Shown here piece after piece: positions 26,890-37,754 of a stretch of 64,000 nucleotides of DNA (its first letter is position 1; each line of letters opens with the position of its first letter). The notes beneath the pieces are model-generated. The model saw only the letters and a list, made by a program, of their open reading frames with translations. It made no database searches and was not told where the DNA came from. Made by a program: the position numbers and the translations under genes. Source of the DNA: Variovorax flavidus (GTDB lineage: Bacteria > Pseudomonadota > Gammaproteobacteria > Burkholderiales > Burkholderiaceae_C); NCBI RefSeq assembly GCF_030317145.1, contig NZ_JASZYE010000001.1, forward strand, positions 1,984,001 to 2,048,000, in the 5' to 3' direction.

Positions 26890-26967
26890 CCATCCTGTTT
26901 TTCTGAACTATCAGTTGATTATTTTCTGATTTTCAAAACCATTGCAACGGTGGAGACTGCGCCCACG
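26890..26967. promoter_or_regulatory. LysR / MFS divergent promoter region
   Basis: This 78-base gap is strikingly A/T-rich compared with the flanking genes. It contains interrupted dyads typical of LysR binding boxes, including ATCA-GT-TGAT inside CTATCAGTTGATTAT. The region should carry both promoters and the LysR operator. Confidence 0.45.
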
Positions 26968-30280
<3,313 letters not shown>

Positions 30281-30295
30281 GGGACCTGAAACGAA

Positions 30296-30323
30296 AAAGG
30301 GTTGCCCCGGGAGGCAACCCTTT
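30296..30323 (-). terminator. Strong intrinsic terminator after the ABC importer genes
   Basis: Read leftward, AAAGGGTTGCC (30323-30313) pairs with GGCAACCCTTT (30306-30296) in a perfect 11-bp stem around a six-base loop. The stem runs into further T residues, giving a TTTTT stretch. It lies between the BMP lipoprotein stop (30346) and the Rieske gene start (30280), and ends most transcripts of the importer operon. Confidence 0.85.
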
Positions 30324-30345
30324 GCACCGGATCACCGGGCCTTGT

Positions 30346-31515
30346 TTACTTCTTCTCGCCGCCGGGCACCGAGCCTTCCACGCCCTTGACGTAGAAGTTG
30401 ACACCGCTCAGGAACTTGTCGTCCGCGGCAGCGCCTGCAGCCACCAGCTCCTTGCCGTCCTGGCCGACGATCGGGCCCTTCCAGATCACGAAGCTGCCGT
30501 CCTTCAGGCCCTTCTTGACTTCCTCGACCTTGGCCTTGGTCTCGGCCGGCACGTCTTCGGCGATCGACACCAGGTCGATCGCGCCTTCCTTCACGCCCCA
30601 CCAGCTCTGGCCGGTCGTCCACTTGCCGTCCAGCATGTCCTGCGTCGCCTTGATGTAGTACGGCGCCCAGTTGATGGTCGCCGAGGCCAGGTGGGCCTTC
30701 GGGCCGTAGGCGGTCATGTCGGAGTCCCAGCCGAAGGCGCGCTTGCCTTTTTCCTGTGCGGTCTTGAGCACGGCCGGCGAGTCGGTGTTCTGGAACAGCA
30801 CGTCGGCGCCGCCGTTGATCAGCGCGGTGGCGGCCTCGGTTTCCTTCGGCGGGCTGAACCATTCGTTGACCCACACCACCTTGGTCGTGATCTTCGGGTT
30901 GACCGACTGCGCGCCCAGCGTGAAGCTGTTGATGTTGCGCAGCACTTCAGGGATCGGCACCGAGCCGACCACGCCCAGCGTGTTGCTCTTGGTCATCGAG
31001 CCGGCAATGATGCCGGCCATGTACGCGCCTTCGTAGGTGCGGCTGTCGTAGGTGCGCATGTTCTCGGCGGTCTTGTAGCCGGTGGCATGCTCGAACTTGA
31101 CGTCCCTGTGGTCGGCCGCGACCTTGAGCATCGGCTCCATGTAGCCGAAGGTGGTGCCGAAGATCAGCTTGTTGCCCTGGCTCACCATGTCGCGGAACAC
31201 GCGCTCGGCGTCGGCGCCCTCGGGCACGCTTTCGACATAGGTGGTCTTGATCTTGTCGCCGAATTCCTTCTCGAGCGCCCTGCGGCCGTTGTCATGCGCG
31301 AAGGTCCAGCCGCCGTCGCCCACCGGGCCGACGTAGGCGAAGGCGATGTTCAGCGGAGCGGCGGCCGCAGGTGCCGCGGCGGCCGGTGCGGGTGCCGGAG
31401 CGGCGGGTGCGGCAGCAGGCGCTTCTTCTTTCTTGCCGCAGCCGATGAGGGCGGCCGAAGCGACCGCCGTCAGGGCGGCCAGCTTGAGCAGGGAACGCTT
31501 GTTCAGATCATTCAT
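30346..31515 (-). CDS. BMP-family lipoprotein of the purine/nucleoside ABC importer
   Basis: Substrate-binding protein of the Bmp/PnrA family. The 389-residue precursor has a basic N-terminus and a lipobox (ALIGC, Cys at about residue 26). A long Ala/Pro linker follows, and then the domain starting LNIAFAYVGPVGDGGWTFAH. Typical later segments are GNKLIFGTTFGYMEPML and YEGAYMAGIIAGSMTKSNTL. It is closely similar in motif order to the stand-alone BMP protein at 22193-23284. It follows the two permeases and the ATPase in one operon and is closed by an intrinsic terminator. Confidence 0.93.
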   Translation of the reverse strand: MNDLNKRSLLKLAALTAVASAALIGCGKKEEAPAAAPAAPAPAPAAAAPAAAAPLNIAFAYVGPVGDGGWTFAHDNGRRALEKEFGDKIKTTYVESVPEGADAERVFRDMVSQGNKLIFGTTFGYMEPMLKVAADHRDVKFEHATGYKTAENMRTYDSRTYEGAYMAGIIAGSMTKSNTLGVVGSVPIPEVLRNINSFTLGAQSVNPKITTKVVWVNEWFSPPKETEAATALINGGADVLFQNTDSPAVLKTAQEKGKRAFGWDSDMTAYGPKAHLASATINWAPYYIKATQDMLDGKWTTGQSWWGVKEGAIDLVSIAEDVPAETKAKVEEVKKGLKDGSFVIWKGPIVGQDGKELVAAGAAADDKFLSGVNFYVKGVEGSVPGGEKK

Positions 31516-31567
31516 TTGTTTGAAATCCTCAAAGGACAGGTTGGCGAAGAAACAAAACGAAACGTGA

Positions 31568-32491
31568 TTATGAGCCGGGGTAGAACGGTTTTCCTATGGA
31601 AGCAGGCATGTTGACGCGGATGAAGGCCGGGTTGCGCGAGATCAGCGCCAGCACCACGATCGGCGCGACGTAGGTCAGCATGCTCAGGAACTGGCTCGGC
31701 ACGTTGACCCCGGTGCTCTGCAGGTGAAAGCCCAGCATCGAGACGCCGCCGAACAGGTAGGCGCCGAGCAGCACCCGGATCGGCCGCCACGTCGCGAAGG
31801 TGGTGAGCGCCAGCGCGATCCAGCCGCGGCCGGCGACCATGCCCTCGACCCACAGCGGCGTGTAGACGGTCGACAGGTAGGCGCCCGCCAGCCCGCACAG
31901 CGCGCCGCCGGCGACCACTGCCATGAAACGGATGCGCCGCACCGGATAGCCCAGCGCGTGCGAGGACTCCGGCGATTCGCCCACCGAGCGCAACACCAGC
32001 CCCGCGCGCGTGCGGTAGAGGAACCAGATCAGCCCGATGGTGAGCAGCACCGCGAAATACACCATCGGGTGATGCCGGAACAGCGCCGGCCCCACGAGCG
32101 GAATGTCTCCCAGCACCGGCAAGGCGTAGGAGGTGCTTTCAGGCAGCTTGGCCTGCACGAAGTTGATGCCCGCGAAGGCCGAGAAGCCGACGCCGAACAG
32201 GCTCAGCGCCAGCCCGGTCGCGTACTGGTTGGTGTTGAGCCAGATCACCAGCACGCCGAAGAAGGCCGACAGCAGCGCGCCAGCCGCCATGCCGGCCAGG
32301 AAGCCCAGCCAGTTGTTGTGCGTGGTCACCACCGTGGCGAAGCCCGCAATGGCGGCGCAAAGCATGATGCCCTCGGCGCCCAGGTTGACGATGCCGGCCT
32401 TCTCGTTGATGAGGAGCCCCAGCGCGGCGATGGCGAGCACCGTGCCGGCGCTCAGGGTGGACCCCAGGAGGAGTGCGTAGCTTTCCATCAT
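31568..32491 (-). CDS. ABC importer permease (nucleoside/simple sugar type), second
   Basis: Inner-membrane permease of the branched-chain-permease-like group used by BMP-dependent nucleoside importers. From the ATG at 32489-32491 it has 307 residues and about eight to ten hydrophobic helices. Motifs include LINEKAGIVNLGAEGIML near the N-terminus and ESPESSHALGYPVRRIRF in the cytoplasmic loop that contacts the ATPase. Its ribosome site (GAGGGGG) is supplied by repeat copy F, which fills the gap to the first permease gene. Confidence 0.92.
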   Translation of the reverse strand: MMESYALLLGSTLSAGTVLAIAALGLLINEKAGIVNLGAEGIMLCAAIAGFATVVTTHNNWLGFLAGMAAGALLSAFFGVLVIWLNTNQYATGLALSLFGVGFSAFAGINFVQAKLPESTSYALPVLGDIPLVGPALFRHHPMVYFAVLLTIGLIWFLYRTRAGLVLRSVGESPESSHALGYPVRRIRFMAVVAGGALCGLAGAYLSTVYTPLWVEGMVAGRGWIALALTTFATWRPIRVLLGAYLFGGVSMLGFHLQSTGVNVPSQFLSMLTYVAPIVVLALISRNPAFIRVNMPASIGKPFYPGS

Positions 32492-32495
32492 TGCA

Positions 32496-32540
32496 CCCCC
32501 TCGGGAGGCAGCGAATGCACGAAGTGATGAGCGTGGGGGT
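32496..32540 (+). repeat. Short relative of the dispersed repeat, copy F
   Basis: A 45-base element begins with CCCCCTCGGGAGG and ends with GAGCGTGGGGGT. It aligns with copy G at 50595-50640 and with the tail part of the longer hairpin repeat, but lacks the 37-nt hairpin. It is antisense to the importer operon, its G-run abuts the first permease's stop codon, and its other end gives a ribosome site to the second permease. Confidence 0.75.
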
Positions 32541-32544
32541 ACAT

Positions 32545-33696
32545 CTATGCGGCTCCTTCCGTGGGACGGGCAACGGGGGCTGTGAGAGGCGTGCTGGCTT
32601 GCAGTGACGAGGTGCCCGGTGTCGCGGAGACGGCCTTGGGCGCCGATTTGCGCCGGATGCGATAGGCGATCAGCGTGTCGCACGCCAGCAGCGTGAACAG
32701 CAGCAGGCCCTGGAACACGCCGGTCAGCGACTTCGGCAGCCCCAGCCGCGACTGCGCGAGCTCGCCGCCGATATAGAACATGCTCATGAGGATCGCCGAG
32801 AAGATCATTCCCACAGGATGCAGTCGCCCGACGAAGGCCACGATGATCGCCGCGAAGCCGTAGCCTGCCGGCACGTAGGGCGTGAGTTGGCCGAGCGGCC
32901 CCGCCACCTCGAGCGCGCCGGCAAGGCCGGCCGCGCCACCCGAGGTCAGCAGCGCGATCCACACCGCGCGCCGCGCCGAGAAGCCCGCGTAGCGCGCGGC
33001 AGCCGGCGCCAATCCACCGACCTGCTGCGCGAAGCCCGCGCGCGTGCGGAAGAGAAACACCCACAGCGCCGCCGACCCGAGCAAGGCAATGACGAGCCCG
33101 ATGCTCACGCGCGAACCCTTCATCAGCCGCGGAATCTGCGTCACCGCCTCGAAGGTCTTGGTCTGCGGGAAGTTGTAGCCCATCGGGTCCTTCCACGGCC
33201 CGTAGACCATGTAGCCCAGCAGCAGCGTCGAGACGTACACCAGCATCAGGCTCACGAGGATCTCGTTCGCATTGAACTTGTCGCGCAGGAAAGCGACGAT
33301 CCCGGCCCACACCATGCCACCCGCGATGCCCGCGACCAGGATCGCCGCGACGATCCACGATCCCGTCGTCTTGTCAGCCAGCAGCGCCACGCCGCCGGCG
33401 GCGATGGCGCCGAACACGAACTGCCCTTCGGCGCCGATGTTCCAGACGTTCGAGCGAAAGCAAACCGCAAGCCCGAGCGCGATGATGAGCAACGGCGTTG
33501 CCTTGACCATCAGTTCGCCCAGCGCGTAGCCGCTCTTGATCGGCTCCCAGAAAAACACCAGGAGCCCCTTGACCGGGTCCTTGCCCAGCAGCGCGAAGAG
33601 CACCATGCCGATCACCACCGTGACCAGCAGCGCCAGGATCGGCGAGCCGTAGCTCCAGAAGCGCGAGAGCTGCGGGCGGGGTTCGAGCTTAAGCAT
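32545..33696 (-). CDS. ABC importer permease (nucleoside/simple sugar type), first
   Basis: Larger permease subunit (383 residues) of the same importer. About nine hydrophobic segments are visible, with the conserved CFRSNVWNIGAEGQFVFGA region and the ATPase-contact loop FLFRTRAGFAQQVGGLAPAA with the following SARRAVW. The C-terminal 40 residues are Ser/Thr/Pro/Ala-rich and probably cytoplasmic and unstructured. Its start overlaps the end of the ATPase gene by 8 bases, indicating translational coupling. Confidence 0.92.
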   Translation of the reverse strand: MLKLEPRPQLSRFWSYGSPILALLVTVVIGMVLFALLGKDPVKGLLVFFWEPIKSGYALGELMVKATPLLIIALGLAVCFRSNVWNIGAEGQFVFGAIAAGGVALLADKTTGSWIVAAILVAGIAGGMVWAGIVAFLRDKFNANEILVSLMLVYVSTLLLGYMVYGPWKDPMGYNFPQTKTFEAVTQIPRLMKGSRVSIGLVIALLGSAALWVFLFRTRAGFAQQVGGLAPAAARYAGFSARRAVWIALLTSGGAAGLAGALEVAGPLGQLTPYVPAGYGFAAIIVAFVGRLHPVGMIFSAILMSMFYIGGELAQSRLGLPKSLTGVFQGLLLFTLLACDTLIAYRIRRKSAPKAVSATPGTSSLQASTPLTAPVARPTEGAA

Positions 33697-35230
33697 GAGC
33701 CACCTCCGCGGACGTCGTGGCGGCGTGATGCGACTTGTCCCACAGGCCGCTCATCCACTCGCCGATCTGCGGCACGGTGGCCGCGGCGCGGTCGATGGAC
33801 GGCGAGAGCCGGCCCTTGGCGATCACGTGCAGGCGGTCGCTGATCTCGAAAAGTTCGTCGAGCTCCTCGCTGACCACGAGCACCGCACAACCGGCGTCGC
33901 GCAGCGCAAGAATCTCGCCGCGGATGAGCGCCGCGGCACCCACGTCCACGCCCCAGGTCGGCTGCGAGACGATGAAGATCTTCGGGTTGGCATCGATCTC
34001 GCGCCCCACGATGAACTTCTGCAAGTTCCCGCCCGACAGCGACCGAGCCGCCGCGTTCGGCCCGCCGGCCTTGACGTTGAAGCGCTGGATGATGTCGCTC
34101 GCATGCTGCTGCAGCGCGCGGGTGCGAATCCAGCCGCCCTTGCCGACCGCGTTGCCGCGTGTCAGCAGCAGGTTGTGCGCCAGGCCGAGCGTGGGCACCG
34201 CGCCGCGGCCCAGTCTTTCTTCCGGCACGAAATGCAGGCCCAGCGCGCGCCGCCGGCGCGGCCGGAAATGCGCGGCCGGCTGGCCGAACACCTGGATCAT
34301 CGGCGCCTCGGCGCGCGTGTCCTCGCCCGAGAGCGCGTAGAGCAACTCCTTCTGGCCGTTGCCCGAGACACCGGCAATGCCCACCACCTCGCCGGCGCGC
34401 ACGTCGAGCGAGATGCCGTCGAGATCGACGCCGAACTGGTCCTCGCGCGCCAGCGTCAGGCCCTTGACCTGCAGCGCCACCGCGCCCGCGTGGATCGGCC
34501 GGTGCGTGAGCGGCGGCGGCTCCGCGCCGATCATCAGGCGCGACAGCGATTCGTTGGATTCGTTCTGGGGGTTGCACACCCCCGTCACCTTGCCGCCGCG
34601 CAGCACCGTGCAGGCGGTGCACAGTTCGCGGATCTCGTGCAGCTTGTGGCTGATGTAGAGGATGCTGCAGCCCTCGGACGCCAGCTGCTTGAGCACGACG
34701 AAGAGCTTCTGCACCGCCTGCGGCGTCAGCACCGAGGTCGGTTCGTCGAGGATCAGCAGCTTCGGGTCGGTCAGCAGCGCGCGGATGATCTCGACGCGCT
34801 GCATCTCGCCGACCGACAGCGTGTGGACCGGACGCGAGGGGTCGATATCCAGCCCGTACTCGCCCGCCTTGGCCTGCACCCGGCGCGCCACTTCGGCGAG
34901 CGCCAGGCTCTTGTCGAGGCCGAGCCAGACGTTCTCGGCAACGGTCAGGGTGTCGAACAGGCTGAAATGCTGGAACACCATGCTGATGCCCAGCGCCCTC
35001 GCCTCCTGCGGATTGCGCACGTTGACCGGCTGCCCGTTGAACATCACGCTGCCTTCGTCGGGCTTCACCGAGCCGTAGATGACCTTCATCAGCGTGGATT
35101 TGCCGGCGCCGTTCTCGCCGAGAACCGCGTGGGTTTCACCCGGTGCCACCGTCAGCGAAACGTCGCTGTTGGCGACGACCGCGGGGTAGCGCTTGGTGAT
35201 GTGCGCGAGTTGAAGTCTGTGGATTGTCAT
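33689..35230 (-). CDS. ABC importer ATPase with two nucleotide-binding domains
   Basis: Cytoplasmic ATPase of the duplicated type used by ribose-like and nucleoside importers. From the ATG at 35228-35230 (MTIHRLQLAHITKRYPAVVA) it has 513 residues. Domain 1 has walker A GENGAGKSTL, signature LSVGEMQRVEI and walker B LLILDEPTSVL. Domain 2 has a degenerate walker A (GVSGNGQKELL), signature SLSGGNLQKFIVGRE, and a walker B in which the usual Glu is replaced (IFIVSQPTWGVDVG). Such asymmetry is normal in the family. An upstream extension of the frame is excluded for lack of family similarity. Confidence 0.94.
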   Translation of the reverse strand: MTIHRLQLAHITKRYPAVVANSDVSLTVAPGETHAVLGENGAGKSTLMKVIYGSVKPDEGSVMFNGQPVNVRNPQEARALGISMVFQHFSLFDTLTVAENVWLGLDKSLALAEVARRVQAKAGEYGLDIDPSRPVHTLSVGEMQRVEIIRALLTDPKLLILDEPTSVLTPQAVQKLFVVLKQLASEGCSILYISHKLHEIRELCTACTVLRGGKVTGVCNPQNESNESLSRLMIGAEPPPLTHRPIHAGAVALQVKGLTLAREDQFGVDLDGISLDVRAGEVVGIAGVSGNGQKELLYALSGEDTRAEAPMIQVFGQPAAHFRPRRRRALGLHFVPEERLGRGAVPTLGLAHNLLLTRGNAVGKGGWIRTRALQQHASDIIQRFNVKAGGPNAAARSLSGGNLQKFIVGREIDANPKIFIVSQPTWGVDVGAAALIRGEILALRDAGCAVLVVSEELDELFEISDRLHVIAKGRLSPSIDRAAATVPQIGEWMSGLWDKSHHAATTSAEVAHA

Positions 35231-35298
35231 GCCTATGCCTGGCTTGTGGGTTGTCGTCTGAGCCCTGAACCGCCCCCTGGGCGATCGCCGTATTGTCG

Positions 35299-36663
35299 TC
35301 AGTGTCCGCCGATGTAAATGAACTTGAAAAGGAACACGCCGCCGATGAGCCACACCATCCAGTGCACCTGCCTGGCCTGGCCGGTGAACAGCTTGAGCAC
35401 CGCATAGGTGATGAAGCCGAAGGCCAGCCCGTTGGCGATGGAATAGGTGAAGGGCATCGTCAGCGCCGTCACGGCAGCCGGGATGACCTCGGTCGTCTCG
35501 TCCCAATCGAGTTCGGTCAGTTCCCTAAGCATCAAACAGGCCACGAAGAACAGGGCGGGTGCGGTGGCATAGGCCGGCACCGCGCCGGCCAGCGGCGAAA
35601 TGACCAGTGCCGCGAGGAACAGCACCGCCACCGTCAGCGCCGTGAGCCCCGTCCGGCCGCCGGCCTGCACGCCGGCAGCGCTCTCGACATAGGCGGTCGT
35701 GCTGGAGGTACCGAGCAGCGAACCCGCGAAGATCGCACCGCTGTCGGCCAGCAGCGCCTTGTTGAGCCGGTCCATCTTGCCCGGCACCAGGAGGCCGGCG
35801 CGCCGGGCCACGCCCATCAGTGTGCCGGTGGCGTCGAACAGCTCGACCAGGAAGAAGACGAGGATCACGTTCAGGATGCCGCCCGACAGCGCCGCCTTGA
35901 TGTCGAGCTGCAGGAAGGTCGGCGCGATCGACGGCGGCGGCGCGAAGATGCCGTGGAAGGTGTTGCCGCCGAAGAAGAAGGACAGCACCGTCACCGCGAT
36001 GATGCCGATCAGGATCGCGCCGGGCACCTTGAGCCGGTCGAGCACCACGATCAGGAAGAAGCCGAGCGTCGCCAGCACCACCTCCGGCGTGTGCAGGTCG
36101 CCGAGCGTGACGTAGGTCGCCTTCGACGGGGCAACGATGCCCGCGCTCTTGAGCGCGATGATCGCCAGGAAGAGGCCGATGCCCACGGTGATCGCAATTC
36201 GGATCGAGTGCGGTATGCCGCGGATGATCAGTTCGCGCAACTTGAACACCGTGACCAGCAGGAAGAGACAACCTGAGACGAAGACCGCCCCCAGCGCCGC
36301 CTGCCACGTGAAGCCCATCTGCAGCACGACCACGTAGGCGAAGTAGGCGTTGAGCCCCATGCCCGGCGCCAGCGCGATCGGATAGTTGGCGTAGAGGGCC
36401 ATGATGCCCGTGCCCAGCGCGGCGATCAGGCAGGTGGCGACGAACACCGCGTCCTTCGGCATGCCCGCGTCGCCGAGGATCGACGGGTTGACGAAGATGA
36501 TGTAGGCCATCGTCAGGAAAGTGGTGAGGCCCGCCACCAGTTCGGTGCGGATGGTGGTGTTGTGCTCCCTGAGCTTGAACACCCGTTCCGCCCAGCCCCT
36601 TGCGGCGGGCTGCGTCGGTGCGCCGTGCTCCTGGATGTCGAGCACTTGTTCTGTCCGGTTCAT
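35299..36663 (-). CDS. NCS2-family purine base permease (AzgA/PbuG type)
   Basis: Proton-coupled permease for adenine, guanine or hypoxanthine in the inner membrane. The 454-residue protein has about 13-14 hydrophobic segments. It carries the AzgA-like motifs TTFLTMAYIIFVNPSIL, ALAPGMGLNAYFAYVVV and SAAGVQAGGRTGLTALTVA. The AzgA subgroup differs from the uracil/xanthine subgroup in these motifs, so oxopurine or adenine uptake is expected. It lies between the LysR regulator and the ABC importer genes, all on one strand. Confidence 0.92.
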   Translation of the reverse strand: MNRTEQVLDIQEHGAPTQPAARGWAERVFKLREHNTTIRTELVAGLTTFLTMAYIIFVNPSILGDAGMPKDAVFVATCLIAALGTGIMALYANYPIALAPGMGLNAYFAYVVVLQMGFTWQAALGAVFVSGCLFLLVTVFKLRELIIRGIPHSIRIAITVGIGLFLAIIALKSAGIVAPSKATYVTLGDLHTPEVVLATLGFFLIVVLDRLKVPGAILIGIIAVTVLSFFFGGNTFHGIFAPPPSIAPTFLQLDIKAALSGGILNVILVFFLVELFDATGTLMGVARRAGLLVPGKMDRLNKALLADSGAIFAGSLLGTSSTTAYVESAAGVQAGGRTGLTALTVAVLFLAALVISPLAGAVPAYATAPALFFVACLMLRELTELDWDETTEVIPAAVTALTMPFTYSIANGLAFGFITYAVLKLFTGQARQVHWMVWLIGGVFLFKFIYIGGH

Positions 36664-36735
36664 CGTCTTGTCTCCGAGTCTTTATGGATCGATGGCGTTG
36701 TCTGTCCTTGCTCGCGACGCCGGCGCGAGATCTAT

Positions 36736-37689
36736 CTATTCAGGGCCGCCCGCCACCGCCAGGGGCCGCAGCGACGCCGCCACGGCCTTGGCGCGCTCGC
36801 GCAGCCAGCGCGCCGAGCTCGACGAGTGCGTGCGCTCGTGCCAGAGCTGGTAGTACATGAGGCGCGGCAGCGGCACCGGGCATTCGAGGATCGCTACGGG
36901 CAACCGGTCGAGAAAACGCTCGCAATACTGGCGGCCGGTGGTCAGCACCAGCAGGCTCGAAGCCACCATGTCCGGAATGAGCCCGAAATGCGCGCAGCGC
37001 GCCGTGATGTTCCGCTGGCGGCCCATCTCGTCGAGCATCTGGTCGATGATCCCGCGCGCGCCGGGATGCGTCGGCGTGGGCGCGATGTGCTCGGCCGAGA
37101 GCCAGCTCTCCAGGTCCCAGCCGCGCCGCACGGCCGGATGGTCCTTGTTGACAAGCGAGACGATCTCGTCGCCGAAGAGCCGCGCCATGTGCAGGTCTTC
37201 CGGCGGCTTCAGCCAGTTGCCGATCACCACGTCGACCTGGCCCAGCGAAAGATGCGCGTGGTAGTCCGAATCGGAGGTCAGCGGATGGATCTCGATGTGG
37301 CACAACGGCGCCTGGCTCTTGATCTGTGCGACCAGCTGCGGCAGGAAGAGCGGGTCCATGTAGTCGCTCGCGGCGATGCGGAAGGTGGTGGCCGCCGTCT
37401 GCGGATCGAAGCCGCGCGCATCGCTGAACAGCACCTCCGCCGAGCGCAGGATGGCCGCGCTGGGCTCGATCATCCGCAAGCCGGCATCGGTCGGCACCAT
37501 GCCCGAGCCGGAGCGCACCAGCAACGGGTCGCCCGACAGCTCGCGCAGCCGCTTGAGGGCTGCGGAAACGGCGGGCTGGTACATCCCCAATCGGATGGCG
37601 GCACGCGAGACGCTGCGGTCGGTCAACACGGTGTGTAGAACCCTGATGAGATGAAGATCGATCTTGTCTAGAAGCGCTTGGTCTCTCAT
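36736..37689 (-). CDS. LysR-family regulator inside the purine cluster
   Basis: LysR regulator of 317 residues with the N-terminal helix-turn-helix VSRAAIRLGMYQPAVSAALK and an effector-binding domain starting FRIAASDYMDPLFLPQLVAQ. It lies between xdhB upstream and the purine permease downstream, all transcribed leftward. Probable role: purine-responsive control of the xdh genes and/or uptake genes; the inducer is not readable from sequence. Confidence 0.9.
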   Translation of the reverse strand: MRDQALLDKIDLHLIRVLHTVLTDRSVSRAAIRLGMYQPAVSAALKRLRELSGDPLLVRSGSGMVPTDAGLRMIEPSAAILRSAEVLFSDARGFDPQTAATTFRIAASDYMDPLFLPQLVAQIKSQAPLCHIEIHPLTSDSDYHAHLSLGQVDVVIGNWLKPPEDLHMARLFGDEIVSLVNKDHPAVRRGWDLESWLSAEHIAPTPTHPGARGIIDQMLDEMGRQRNITARCAHFGLIPDMVASSLLVLTTGRQYCERFLDRLPVAILECPVPLPRLMYYQLWHERTHSSSSARWLRERAKAVAASLRPLAVAGGPE

Positions 37690-37754
37690 AGCTGCCCACC
37701 GTGGTCTGGAATGTGCGGGCAGTTATACAGCGCTGCATTCACATGGAAGTGCCC

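Noticed and set aside
34100..34160. Palindromic G/C-rich stretches in the ABC ATPase gene that could be read as hairpins
   Set aside because: They lie in a well-conserved coding region and are expected by chance at this G/C content.
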